A stretch of DNA of 64,000 nucleotides, from the NCBI GenBank assembly GCA_934130975.1, contig CAKOYU010000006.1:19461-83460 (forward strand). The letters run 5' to 3'. Below the pieces are notes generated by a model. That model was not told where the DNA came from. It saw nothing but the letters and a program-made list of their open reading frames with translations, and searched no databases. Source of the DNA: an uncultured Clostridia bacterium. Its GTDB lineage: Bacteria; Bacillota; Clostridia; TANB77; CAG-508. Position numbers and translations under genes: made by a program. Within the stretch, counting starts at the first letter, position 1. Every line of letters begins with the position of its first letter. This document shows, piece after piece, positions 33,843 through 42,842 of this stretch.

Positions 33843-34871
33843 ATGAATATATTATTAGATGCAATGGGTGGAGATAATGCACCAGACGCTAATATAAAAG
33901 GAGCACTAAAGGCTATAAACCAAGTAAAAGCAAATGTAACATTAATAGGAAAAGAAGAAATAATTAGAAAAAAAATCAAAGAATTTACAGGAAAAGAATT
34001 GGAAGAGGTATCTTCAAGACTAAAAATCAAGAATGCAATAGAAACAATAGAAATGGAAGAACAACCAACAGTAGCAATAAAACATAAAAAAGACTCTTCA
34101 ATGGTAGTTGGGTTTAAAATGCTAAAAGATGGGGAAGGAGATGTATTTATTTCTGCAGGAAATTCAGGAGCTTTGTTAGCTGGAGCTACATTACTTGTAG
34201 GAAGAATAAAAGGAATAGATAGACCAGCATTAGCAGGAATACTTCCAGCATATAAAAGTCAATTATTACTTATTGATTCTGGTTCAAATACAAATTGTAA
34301 ACCAATAAATTTATTACAATTCGCTCAAATGTCTACAATATATTTAAAAAATACATTTGGAATAGAAAGACCAGCAATTGGATTATTAAATATAGGAACA
34401 GAAGAAACAAAAGGAAATGAATTAGTAAAAGAGAGTTATAAACTATTAAAAGAAAAATCAGAAGAGTTAGGAATCAATTTTGTTGGAAATGTAGAAGGAA
34501 GAGATGCTTTTTCAGGAAAAATAGATGCAATAGTAACAGATGGATTTACAGGAAATGTATTTTTAAAAACAACAGAAGGTCTTGGAAAATTTGTAAAAAG
34601 AACATTAACAGAAAGTTTAACACAAAGTTTAATTTCAAAAATATGTACAGTACCATGTCTTCCTGCAATAAATAGATTTAAAAAGACAATGGATTATAAA
34701 TCATATGGAGGAGCACTATTTTTAGGTGTTAAAAAACCTGTTGTAAAAGCACATGGAAGTAGTGATGAAACACTTTTTGAATTTACAATTAAACAAGCTG
34801 AAAAATTTGTAGAGAATAAAGCTGTTGATAAAATGATAGAAGAATTTGAAAAAAACAGCTCAAAGGCTTGA
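33843..34871 (+). CDS. plsX: Phosphate acyltransferase PlsX
   Basis: The 342-residue protein begins MNILLDAMGGDNAPDANIKG and contains the PlsX motifs DVFISAGNSGALLAGA, GLLNIGTEETKGNE and DAIVTDGFTGNVFLKT. It makes acyl-phosphate from acyl-ACP for the PlsY route of phosphatidic acid synthesis. The start ATG at 33843 follows GAAAGGGAATGAAATAAAA. The neighbours acpP and rnc form the classic Firmicutes plsX-acpP-rnc cluster, here without fabD or fabG between them. Confidence 0.96.
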   Translation: MNILLDAMGGDNAPDANIKGALKAINQVKANVTLIGKEEIIRKKIKEFTGKELEEVSSRLKIKNAIETIEMEEQPTVAIKHKKDSSMVVGFKMLKDGEGDVFISAGNSGALLAGATLLVGRIKGIDRPALAGILPAYKSQLLLIDSGSNTNCKPINLLQFAQMSTIYLKNTFGIERPAIGLLNIGTEETKGNELVKESYKLLKEKSEELGINFVGNVEGRDAFSGKIDAIVTDGFTGNVFLKTTEGLGKFVKRTLTESLTQSLISKICTVPCLPAINRFKKTMDYKSYGGALFLGVKKPVVKAHGSSDETLFEFTIKQAEKFVENKAVDKMIEEFEKNSSKA

Positions 34872-34937
34872 AATTAAACACTTTCAGACAAAATACTGAA
34901 TAGGTAGTATAAAAAACAAAAAATATTATAAATATGC

Positions 34938-34966
34938 TTGACAAAATAATGAACATATAATATAAA
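34938..34966 (+). promoter_or_regulatory. Promoter of acpP
   Basis: TTGACA (34938-34943), 17-nt spacer, TATAAA (34961-34966). It gives acpP expression separate from plsX. Confidence 0.65.
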
Positions 34967-35033
34967 TGTTACAGGTGAAATTTGATTATTAAAAACAGAT
35001 ATCATTTAGCACATGAGAGGAGGTGAACTTGTA

Positions 35034-35273
35034 ATGAGTTCAGAAGAAGTTTTTGAAAAAGTAAAAGGAATAATTGTAGAACAATTAGGAGTTGCTGATA
35101 CAGCTGTTACAATGGAAGCATCTTTTATAGATGATTTAGGAGCTGATTCATTAGATATAGTAGAATTAGTAATGGCATTAGAAGAAGAATTTGATATAGA
35201 AATTCCAGATGCTGATGCAGAAAAAGTTGTTACAGTAGGAGATGTAGTTGACTACATAAAAGAAAATGTATAA
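35034..35273 (+). CDS. acpP: Acyl carrier protein
   Basis: The 79-residue acidic protein carries the [20 protein letters not shown] motif; the Ser of DSL receives the 4'-phosphopantetheine arm that holds growing fatty acids. I chose ATG at 35034 because AGGAGGTGAACTTGTA precedes it. The in-frame upstream ATG at 35013 would place the ribosome binding site within the coding region. Confidence 0.97.
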   Translation: MSSEEVFEKVKGIIVEQLGVADTAVTMEASFIDDLGADSLDIVELVMALEEEFDIEIPDADAEKVVTVGDVVDYIKENV

Positions 35274-35313
35274 AATAAAAGGAGAACGAAATAAATTCGT
35301 TCTTTTATTTTAT
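35272..35313 (+). terminator. Terminator after acpP
   Basis: Long stem with AGAACGAA/TTCGTTCT at its tip and an A/T-rich base ending in a TTTTATTTTATT run, starting at the acpP stop codon. Confidence 0.8.
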
Positions 35314-35330
35314 TATAGAAAGGAAAGAGT

Positions 35331-36272
35331 ATGAAAAAGGAAGAATTTTATTATAAATCAGCAGATGGAAAAACAGAAATACATGCAGTAAAATGGTTGC
35401 CAGAAACAGATCCAATTGCTATATTGCAAATTGCTCATGGAGTTACAGAATATATAGAGAGATATGAAAACTTAGCAAAGTATTTTACAGAAAAAGGATT
35501 TATAGTCTGTGGTAATGATCATATAGGTCATGGAAAATCTATTGCAAAAGAAGCAAAGCCAATGTACTTTGGACCAAAAGGAAGTTGGAATTTTGCTGTA
35601 AAAGATATAAATGAATGTCAAAAAATAATTAGTAGTGAATATTCACAACTACCATATTTCATGTTAGGATTTTCATTAGGATCATTTTTATTAAGAACGT
35701 ATTTAATTGATTATGATACAAATATAGATATGGCTATTATAATGGGAACAGGTACTGTTCCTAAAATGCAAATAAAGCTGGCTCAAATGATAGTGAATAA
35801 TGAAGCTAAAAAGGTAGGAGAAGATAATACTAGCCCATTAATTCAAAAATTAACATTTGAAACATATAATAAAAGTTTTGAACCAAATAGAACAAAATAT
35901 GATTGGTTATGTTCTAACAATGAAAGTTTAGATGAATATATATCAGATCCAATGAGAGGTGAGGATTTTTCAGCAGGGCTATTTAGAGAGTTGTTGGAAG
36001 GAATGGATTATACTAATACAGATTCTAATATTAAAAAAATGAATAAAGATATTCCAATTTTGTTTATGTCTGGAGACAAAGATCCTGTAGGAAACCAGAG
36101 TAAAGGTGTAATTCAGGCTTATAACAAATTTAAAAAGTTTGGCATAAAAAGTGTTGATATTAAATTGTATAAAGATTTAAGACATGATATTTTGCATGAG
36201 AAGTGTAAAGATGATATCTATAATGATATATATAATTTTTTAGCGAAAAAACTTGAAAAAAATGCAAAATAG
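35331..36272 (+). CDS. Alpha/beta hydrolase, monoglyceride lipase / lysophospholipase-like
   Basis: The 313-residue protein has the serine-hydrolase lipase_4 pattern: LQIAHGVTEYIERYENLAKY, NDHIGHGKS, the nucleophile elbow GFSLGS (Ser in G-x-S-x-G), PILFMSGDKDPVG (acid residue) and KDLRHDILHE (catalytic His). There is no signal peptide, so it acts in the cytoplasm, probably on monoacylglycerols or lysophospholipids. It sits between acpP and rnc, a lipid-metabolism context. GAAAGGAAAGAGT precedes ATG at 35331. Confidence 0.88.
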   Translation: MKKEEFYYKSADGKTEIHAVKWLPETDPIAILQIAHGVTEYIERYENLAKYFTEKGFIVCGNDHIGHGKSIAKEAKPMYFGPKGSWNFAVKDINECQKIISSEYSQLPYFMLGFSLGSFLLRTYLIDYDTNIDMAIIMGTGTVPKMQIKLAQMIVNNEAKKVGEDNTSPLIQKLTFETYNKSFEPNRTKYDWLCSNNESLDEYISDPMRGEDFSAGLFRELLEGMDYTNTDSNIKKMNKDIPILFMSGDKDPVGNQSKGVIQAYNKFKKFGIKSVDIKLYKDLRHDILHEKCKDDIYNDIYNFLAKKLEKNAK

Positions 36273-36302
36273 TATATAATAGAATAGGGTAAACTAAAAG
36301 AG

Positions 36303-36342
36303 AAAGTTGAAAAGAATTATATTATGATTTTTTTCAACTTGG
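36303..36342 (+). promoter_or_regulatory. Hairpin upstream of rnc
   Basis: AAGTTGAAAA pairs with TTTTTTCAACTT around an A/T loop. It could be a terminator for the hydrolase gene or an RNase III-type leader stem; rnc autoregulation by cleavage of its own leader is known elsewhere. Confidence 0.45.
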
Positions 36343-36373
36343 TTTGTATTTAGAAAGGAATGGAGATCATAAC

Positions 36374-37042
36374 ATGAAAAAATTAGAACAAAATATAGGT
36401 TATACATTTAAAGATAAAGAACTATTAAAAAAAGCTTTAACCCATACATCATATGCATATGAGCACAATGTGGAAAGTAATGAAAAATTAGAGTTTTTAG
36501 GTGATAGTATTTTAGAATTCATTTCAAGTATTTATTTGTATGAGAATTATCCTAACTTAAAAGAAGGAGAAATGACTAAAGTTAGAGCAACAGTAGTGTG
36601 TGAAACTAGTTTACACAAGATAGCGCAAATGCATGGTTTTAGTGATTTCTTGTATCTTGGAAAATCAGAAAGAACTACAAATAAAGAAGTAAGACCTGCA
36701 ATTTTAGCTGATAGTGTAGAAGCAGTGATTGCTGCGATGTATTTAGATGGAGGATTAGAAGAAGCAAAAAGATTCATTATAGAAAATTTAGAAGAACCAA
36801 TAAAAATAGCAAGTCAACATGTGGGACAAAAAGATTATAAAACAGTTTTACAAGAAAAGTTACAAAAGCATGGAGAAGTAGAAATAAAATATACAATAAT
36901 AAAAGAAACTGGACCAGACCATGATAAGACATTTGAAGCGCAAGTAGAATGTAATCACAAAAAATTAGCAGAAGGAACAGGAAAGTCAAAAAAGCTTGCA
37001 GAGATGGAAGCAGCTAGAAAAGCATTGCAGAATTTAAAATAA
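36374..37042 (+). CDS. rnc: Ribonuclease III
   Basis: The 222-residue protein has the RNase III signature NEKLEFLGDSILEFISS (about 35-51) with the catalytic acidic residues, ADSVEAVIAAMYLDGG, and a C-terminal double-stranded RNA-binding domain (about 152-222; DYKTVLQEKLQKHG, KKLAEMEAARKALQNL). It processes rRNA and mRNA duplexes. I chose ATG at 36374 with GGAG eight bases upstream; an in-frame ATG at 36344 lacks a fitting site. Confidence 0.97.
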   Translation: MKKLEQNIGYTFKDKELLKKALTHTSYAYEHNVESNEKLEFLGDSILEFISSIYLYENYPNLKEGEMTKVRATVVCETSLHKIAQMHGFSDFLYLGKSERTTNKEVRPAILADSVEAVIAAMYLDGGLEEAKRFIIENLEEPIKIASQHVGQKDYKTVLQEKLQKHGEVEIKYTIIKETGPDHDKTFEAQVECNHKKLAEGTGKSKKLAEMEAARKALQNLK

Positions 37043-37055
37043 AAGAGGTGAAAAA

Positions 37056-38117
37056 ATGAAAAAACATTATATTATCCCAATATTTGTACCACATCTAGGA
37101 TGTCCAAATGATTGCATATTTTGTAACCAAAGGTCAATAAGTGGACAACAAAAAATGATAACAGCAGAAGATGTAAAGAAAACAATAGATTTTTATTTAG
37201 AAAATATAAAAGATAAAGAAGCAAAAAAGGAAGTTGCATTTTTTGGAGGAAGTTTTACAGGAATAGAAGAAGAGAAGCAAGAAGAATTTTTAAAAACAGC
37301 ATATGAATATATAAAACAAGGAAAAATTGATTCAATAAGAGTATCAACAAGACCAGATTACATAGACAAAAAAATTCTTAAGAGGCTAAAGAAATATAAA
37401 GTAGAAACAATCGAACTAGGGGTACAATCTGCAAATGATTATATATTAAAAAGAGCTAATAGAGGACATACATTTGAGGACGTAAAGAAAGCATCAAAAA
37501 TGATAAGATGGCGTGGATTTAAATTAGGACATCAAATGATGGTAGGATTACCAGAAAGTACTAGAATTGATGAAATAAATACAGCTAAAGAATTAATAAA
37601 ATTAAAACCTAAAATGGTAAGGATATATCCAGTTTTAGTAATTAAAAATACAAGATTAGAAAAAGAATTTCTAGATGAAAAATATACACCTTTAACTGTA
37701 GTACAAGCAGTAGAAACATGTAAAGAGTTAATGTCAATGTTTAATCAAAAAGGAATAGAGGTAATAAGAGTAGGATTACAAAATACAGATGAAATAACAG
37801 ATCCTAATATAGAGGGAAGTGAAGTTGTTGCAGGACCATACCATCCAGCTTTTAGACAATTAGTAGAATCAGGATTATGGTATGATACGATTCTTGCAAA
37901 AATAAAACAATTAAATGTAAAAGTAAAAAAAGTACAAGTAACTGTAAATCCTCAAGATGCAAATAATGTTATTGGACATAAAAGAGAGAATGTAGAAAAA
38001 TTAAAAGAGCTTTATACATTAGATTTAATTGTAAAGCAGGATGCTGATATTAAACCAGGAAAACTAGATATAAAAGTATTAGAGACATATCCTGAGTTTT
38101 TAGAGGATCATAAATAA
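37056..38117 (+). CDS. Radical SAM protein (Elp3/oxygen-independent coproporphyrinogen oxidase-like fold)
   Basis: The 353-residue protein has the [4Fe-4S]/SAM motif as C-x3-C-x2-C (GCPNDCIFC), then AFFGGSFTG, VSTRPDYID and ELGVQSANDYILKRANRGHT, the pattern of Elp3-like radical SAM proteins. No methylthiotransferase or acetyltransferase domain is attached. Members of this subgroup commonly follow rnc in Clostridia, as here with a 13-nt gap, but their substrate is not established. Confidence 0.88.
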   Translation: MKKHYIIPIFVPHLGCPNDCIFCNQRSISGQQKMITAEDVKKTIDFYLENIKDKEAKKEVAFFGGSFTGIEEEKQEEFLKTAYEYIKQGKIDSIRVSTRPDYIDKKILKRLKKYKVETIELGVQSANDYILKRANRGHTFEDVKKASKMIRWRGFKLGHQMMVGLPESTRIDEINTAKELIKLKPKMVRIYPVLVIKNTRLEKEFLDEKYTPLTVVQAVETCKELMSMFNQKGIEVIRVGLQNTDEITDPNIEGSEVVAGPYHPAFRQLVESGLWYDTILAKIKQLNVKVKKVQVTVNPQDANNVIGHKRENVEKLKELYTLDLIVKQDADIKPGKLDIKVLETYPEFLEDHK

Positions 38118-38128
38118 AGGGGAAGAAT

Positions 38129-39073
38129 ATGGAAAAAAACAAAAGATTAATAAATATATTATTAGTAGTAATAATGATATTAGTAGTTATTGGATGCATT
38201 TTAGGATATATTTTTTTTACTAAAGATAAGACCAAGCCGATTATAGATCCAGAAGAGAAAAGAACAATTCAAAATCAAGAAAAAATATTTTCGATAGAAA
38301 ATTATCCTAAAGTAGAGTGTTTGGCTGAAACATTGCCATTAGCAGAAGCATTTGAAGCAAATTTAACTGGAACAGATGTGAAAGAAATTAATATTACATA
38401 TTCAAAAGCTGAAGATGCATATACTAATTTAATCAATGGAGATACTGATTTGATTTTAGTTACATATCCATCTGAAGAAGAAAAGAATTTAGTAAGAGAA
38501 AAAAATGGAGAACTAGATATAACTCCGATTGCAAAAGATGCATTTGTATTTTTTGTTAATACAGATAATCCTATTGATAATTTAACATCAGAACAAATTC
38601 AAGATATATATTCTGGAAAAACGAGAAGTTGGAAAGACTTAGGTGGAGAAAATGAAAAAATAATAGCTTATCAAAGACCAGAAAATTCTGTAAGTCAAAA
38701 AGGAATGATGTCATTAGTTATGAAAGGCAAAAAGATGACAACACCCATTATAGGAAATATTAAGTATGATGATACAGAAATTAATGATGTTATATTAGAT
38801 TATAGTAATGAAAAAACGACTATAGGATATGCATATAATTATTATGCAAGAACGATGTATATAACAGATAAAATGAAGTTACTAGCAATTGATGGAATTG
38901 ATCCAACATATGAAAATATTCAAACAGGATTATATGGATTACAAACAAAATATTATGCTGTTACTAGAAAAAATGAAGAGCAAAATAGTGATGTGCTTAA
39001 ATTATTAGACACGATGAAATCTAATAGAGGACAAAATGTAGTAAAGGAGGCAGGCTATGTTCAAAACTACTAA
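38129..39073 (+). CDS. PstS-like periplasmic-binding-fold protein, membrane anchored
   Basis: The 314-residue protein has an N-terminal membrane helix (LLVVIMILVVIGCILGYIFF, about 11-30) and then a PBP-like domain of the phosphate-binding PstS type (LTSEQIQDIYSGKTRSWKDL, a segment shared by such proteins). The Cys in the helix is not in a clear lipobox. There are no pstCAB transporter genes next to it, so it may be a sensor or accessory binding protein. It overlaps the next gene by 17 nt, so the two are coupled. Confidence 0.82.
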   Translation: MEKNKRLINILLVVIMILVVIGCILGYIFFTKDKTKPIIDPEEKRTIQNQEKIFSIENYPKVECLAETLPLAEAFEANLTGTDVKEINITYSKAEDAYTNLINGDTDLILVTYPSEEEKNLVREKNGELDITPIAKDAFVFFVNTDNPIDNLTSEQIQDIYSGKTRSWKDLGGENEKIIAYQRPENSVSQKGMMSLVMKGKKMTTPIIGNIKYDDTEINDVILDYSNEKTTIGYAYNYYARTMYITDKMKLLAIDGIDPTYENIQTGLYGLQTKYYAVTRKNEEQNSDVLKLLDTMKSNRGQNVVKEAGYVQNY

Positions 39074-40379
39074 ATCGAAAACAATTTTTGCGCTGATCTT
39101 TTGTAGTATATGTATATTAATAACAGTAGGAGCAATAATATATAAAAATATAGAAATAGATGACATGACAAAAGAAGAACGTGAAGAAGAATTAAAAGAT
39201 GTGGCAGGAATAAATCTAAAAGGAACATATAATCAAAATGACTTAACAATTTTAGAAAAAAGAGCGGCAAAAGATAAGGTTGAAATAACATATTGTCAAA
39301 TAAATGGATTAAACAATAATGTGGTTCAGAATAATATTAATAAAGAACTTGAGAACTTAGCCGTAAATATATATAAAGATAAAGTTACGAATTTAGATGA
39401 AGTTATAAATGTATCTGTCAATGAAAGAAATGTAGCGAATTTTGCTAATACACTTTCTTTTGAAGTAAGCTATGTTGCGAAAAAAGATGATGATGGTGAT
39501 GGCTTTTTTCAAGGCTATAAATGTTTAAATTATGATTTAACAACAGGTGAAAAAATAACATTTGATAAATTATTTACACAAAATGCACCAATGGAAGAAA
39601 TTTTAAGAAAATCAGCATATTATAGTTTAGTAAAAAGAAATGTAAAAACAAATTTGGCAGGAGAGTTGGAAATATCAGACTATGGAGATGTAGAAAATGA
39701 AGTTTCAGTGTTTATTAATAAATATAAAAATGAGCAGATAGAAAATTTTGAATTCTCACCAAAAACTATAAGCGTTTTCTGGGGAGAAAATGATGATATA
39801 ATAGAAATTAATATGTCAGAATATGCAGACTATATTGCTATTTATAATAGATATTTAAGTGATAATAATATTTTTGAGAAAAGTGATGTTGGATTGAAAA
39901 ATTTATATACACTATCAGAAAGAAATTCAACAACATATACATATATGAATTATCAAAAAGGAAGTAATTATTTTATTGATATTAATTTGATGAATTATGA
40001 TGGAAGTAACAACGAATTTAGCGAAAAATTAAAAAAAGAAAAAATAATAGAATTAGAAGCAGAAATTGAAAAAATAAAAAATTCAATATCAAAAAATCCA
40101 GACAGTTTCTATATATTAAACTATAGTATTAATATTTCAACAACTTATGATGAAGAAACAATGCAAAATATGACATATTGTACAACTGAAGGAAATTCAT
40201 ATGAAATTACAACACATGATTTTGAAGAAAATATTGAACCTATAATAATAAAAGCAAATCGAGAAAGTGGTAATGGAATTCAAACATATGTATACAATTT
40301 TAAAGATATACTAAATATAGAACCACAAACAACAAAAGAGGCATATAATCCTACAACAGGAGAAAAGATAGTAATTTAG
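39057..40379 (+). CDS. Membrane-anchored DUF3298/RsiV-like protein
   Basis: The 440-residue protein has an N-terminal membrane helix (about 8-28) and an extracytoplasmic part. Residues about 140-230 contain LSFEVSYVAKKDDDGDGFFQ and CLNYDLTTGEKITFDKLFT, which match the DUF3298 domain found at the C-terminus of anti-sigma factor RsiV and in deacetylase-associated proteins. No sigma-factor-binding domain precedes the helix, so an anti-sigma role is unlikely. Its ATG lies inside the PstS-like gene, with AAAGGAGG as ribosome binding site. Confidence 0.7.
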   Translation: MFKTTKSKTIFALIFCSICILITVGAIIYKNIEIDDMTKEEREEELKDVAGINLKGTYNQNDLTILEKRAAKDKVEITYCQINGLNNNVVQNNINKELENLAVNIYKDKVTNLDEVINVSVNERNVANFANTLSFEVSYVAKKDDDGDGFFQGYKCLNYDLTTGEKITFDKLFTQNAPMEEILRKSAYYSLVKRNVKTNLAGELEISDYGDVENEVSVFINKYKNEQIENFEFSPKTISVFWGENDDIIEINMSEYADYIAIYNRYLSDNNIFEKSDVGLKNLYTLSERNSTTYTYMNYQKGSNYFIDINLMNYDGSNNEFSEKLKKEKIIELEAEIEKIKNSISKNPDSFYILNYSINISTTYDEETMQNMTYCTTEGNSYEITTHDFEENIEPIIIKANRESGNGIQTYVYNFKDILNIEPQTTKEAYNPTTGEKIVI

Positions 40380-40383
40380 TATA

Positions 40384-40427
40384 AAATCACTCGTTATTAC
40401 AAATAATTGTAATAAGGGTGATTTTTT
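40384..40427 (+). terminator. Terminator hairpin that includes the yitT ribosome binding site
   Basis: AAATCAC-TTATTACA pairs with TGTAATAA-GTGATTT, followed by T residues. The AAGGGTG that precedes the yitT ATG at 40429 is part of the 3' arm, so the same stem would end the upstream transcript and hide the downstream ribosome binding site. Confidence 0.8.
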
Positions 40428-40428
40428 T

Positions 40429-41280
40429 ATGGACAGTATTAAAAGAAAAAAAGGAATAATAAATATTATAGGAACAATTGTAGGATCAGCAATAATGGCA
40501 TTTGGAACATCTGCATTTCTTTTGCCAAATCAATTATCATCAGGAGGTTTAGCTGGAATAGCAACAATAACATATTATTTATTAAAAATACCAATGGGAG
40601 TAATGATAATGACATTAAATATTCCGTTGTTTATATTAGCAGGATATAGATTGGGAAAAGAATTTTTTGCTAAATCGTTAATTGGAACAGTTAGTTTATC
40701 TGCATTTATAGATATATTTGATAAATATCCAGCAATTACAAATGATAGGTTTTTGGCATGTATATATGGTGGTTCATTAATAGGAATAGGAACAGCAATA
40801 ATATTAAAAGTAGGAGCATCAACTGGAGGAACAGATTTGATTGCAACGGTAATTAAAGGTTATAATCCGTACATTTCTATGAGCAAATATTTAATAATTA
40901 TGGATATTGTTATTATATCTTTAAATGTTTTATTTTTTAAACATATTGAAATTGGGCTGTATTCAGCAATTGCGATTTATCTATATGGGCAAATGATAGA
41001 TATAATATTTGAAGGAGTATATTATACAAAATTATTATTTATTATTTCTGATAAAAATGAGGAAATTTCTAAAGTTATTGGAGAAAATGTAAAAAGAGGA
41101 GTAACTGGTTTATATGGTAAAGGGATGTACAAAAATGAAGATAAATTAGTTTTAATTTGTGCTGCTTCTAGAAATGATACTGCTAAAATAAAGGATATTG
41201 CTAAAAAAGTTGATGAGCATTGTTTCATTGTTATAGGAAATGTTAGAGAAGTTCTTGGAAAAGGTTTCAAAGAAACTTAA
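40429..41280 (+). CDS. YitT-family membrane protein
   Basis: The 283-residue protein has five to six helices (GTSAFLLPNQLSSGGLAGIA, then LKVGASTGGTDLIA) followed by a cytoplasmic DUF2179 domain from about residue 205 (RGVTGLYGKGMYKNEDKLVL). This is the YitT/DUF161 layout; function remains unknown in spite of wide occurrence in Firmicutes. The ATG at 40429 is eight bases after AAGGGTG, which lies in a terminator stem. A mobile repeat follows the stop. Confidence 0.92.
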   Translation: MDSIKRKKGIINIIGTIVGSAIMAFGTSAFLLPNQLSSGGLAGIATITYYLLKIPMGVMIMTLNIPLFILAGYRLGKEFFAKSLIGTVSLSAFIDIFDKYPAITNDRFLACIYGGSLIGIGTAIILKVGASTGGTDLIATVIKGYNPYISMSKYLIIMDIVIISLNVLFFKHIEIGLYSAIAIYLYGQMIDIIFEGVYYTKLLFIISDKNEEISKVIGENVKRGVTGLYGKGMYKNEDKLVLICAASRNDTAKIKDIAKKVDEHCFIVIGNVREVLGKGFKET

Positions 41281-41298
41281 AAATGCATTTATAATTTA

Positions 41299-41505
41299 TT
41301 ACAATTTACTTTTACTTAAATAGATATTTAGAAATTTATAATATATTGTTTTTTATACCTTGCTGTCGCAATCTCCATATTGAAGCTGCTTGCATGTAGA
41401 TTGCTCCATATCGCATTCGCTACGCTCATTTGGTCGCTTACGCGGTATTGCAAAACAATATATTATAAATTTTCAAAATAAATATAATGTATTTGTGAAT
41501 TGTAA
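41299..41505. repeat. Palindromic mobile repeat, copy D
   Basis: Core as in copies A-C, with inner ends ATAATATATTGTTTT/AAAACAATATATTAT and outer ends TTACAATTTAC/GTGAATTGTAA. The inverted symmetry extends a further 13 bases outward on each side. It sits between the convergent yitT and gerAC genes and may also serve as their terminator. Confidence 0.82.
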
Positions 41506-41522
41506 TAAATTATAAATGTATT

Positions 41523-42842
41523 TTAAGTTTTGGTAATCATTTGGCTAGAAACTACATTTACATTTACATTGATGTGAAACTGTGCAGACTTGAATTTCTC
41601 ATTCCAATTATAATCTTTCCATTCTTTTTGGGTAGTAAAATGAGATAATGCTTTGTAAGAGAAAGAATCAATATCTGTTCCAAAATCTTTAGAGATTTTA
41701 TTAAAGTAATCATCAAATTGTTTTTCTAAATATTTTTTTGTTGCAATTGAAAAATTTTCAAGAGTACTTGTTTGTTCATATTCAATATCTTTTTCAAGGG
41801 TTAAAATAGAAGCTTGTACATTGATATCAAGATATATATTAGGAATATCGTTTTCAATATTAACTGAAAATTTAGAATTTTTCTTAGGAACTATATTAAG
41901 TTCAATTTTATCTTTTTCATTTTCATTACAAGGATTATCGATTGAAGCTATAAAAAAATTCAAATTATTTTCTATTAATAGATGGCAAATAGATTCTGTA
42001 GCAGTAAGTTTTCCACATAGTTTATCATCATCAAAAACAGCAATTCCTAGATTTTCTGTGCCACGCTTTCCTTGAAGTGAACTTGATCCAGCAGTTAAAT
42101 CTTCAGGATTTGTAATAACACTTTCATCTTTTTCAGAAGAGATATATTGGGAGGAATCTTGTGAATCTTTAGAAGAGGATTCTGAATTAGAAGATTCTTC
42201 TTGTTCTTTACGTGCACTAGCATTAAGTCCACCAAGAGTTGCAGTACCGTCACAAAAATCACCAGATAAAGTGTTAAAAAATTCACCAACAGTAGTATTA
42301 GAAAAATAGCCTGTAAACTTATTTGTGATTTCATATGTTGCATAATAATTTGTAGTAATTTTTTCAAGATTTGGTTTTACATTAGAAAGATATTCATATG
42401 CTGGGCAAGTGCTGATTATAAGATTAGTGGTAGGCCTAAATTCTTCATTATTTAGTAAACTATAAATTTGAGAGGAAATACCATTTTTTGCAAAATCTTC
42501 AGAAAATATAACAGCACCACAATGTGCTAAATTAATTTCTTTACCAACATAACTATTTAAAAGATTAAGACAACTGTAAATAGAATCTGCTTCTCCAGAA
42601 ATAAGAATGATATTACTAGATTCGTCAGAAGAATTGCTATTAGGAGAAAACGTAGCTGATTTTGTAAATTGAGCTGTAAGTTTTATTTTTGCATTTTCAC
42701 CAACATCAATTCCTAGTGCTAAGACATAAGCTAAATTAGTTAAGTTGTGTGATGTATAAGAACTTGAAAATGCGCCAATAAAAATTACAAGTAATATTAA
42801 AAAGGCTATAATGTTGATTGCGTTTTTACTCGTGATAACCAC
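41523..42842 (-). CDS. Ger(x)C-family spore germination protein (GerAC-like), lacking a lipobox
   Basis: The 439-residue protein has the GerAC start pattern HNLTNLAYVLALGIDVGE, INLAHCGAVIFSEDFAKNGI and the C-terminal domain with LEKQFDDYFNKISKDFGTD. GerAC is the extracellular subunit of nutrient germinant receptors. Canonical GerAC proteins are lipoproteins with a GCWD-like lipobox; here the equivalent position reads FSSSYTSHNL with no Cys, so the protein would stay attached by its N-terminal helix. A Ser-rich insert (about 218-240) interrupts the second domain. It overlaps gerAB by 37 nt. Confidence 0.88.
   Translation of the reverse strand: MVITSKNAINIIAFLILLVIFIGAFSSSYTSHNLTNLAYVLALGIDVGENAKIKLTAQFTKSATFSPNSNSSDESSNIILISGEADSIYSCLNLLNSYVGKEINLAHCGAVIFSEDFAKNGISSQIYSLLNNEEFRPTTNLIISTCPAYEYLSNVKPNLEKITTNYYATYEITNKFTGYFSNTTVGEFFNTLSGDFCDGTATLGGLNASARKEQEESSNSESSSKDSQDSSQYISSEKDESVITNPEDLTAGSSSLQGKRGTENLGIAVFDDDKLCGKLTATESICHLLIENNLNFFIASIDNPCNENEKDKIELNIVPKKNSKFSVNIENDIPNIYLDINVQASILTLEKDIEYEQTSTLENFSIATKKYLEKQFDDYFNKISKDFGTDIDSFSYKALSHFTTQKEWKDYNWNEKFKSAQFHINVNVNVVSSQMITKT

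Noticed and set aside
15482..41505. The four palindromic repeats as a CRISPR array
   Set aside because: Copies are about 200 bp long and kilobases apart, with no short regular spacers and no cas genes.
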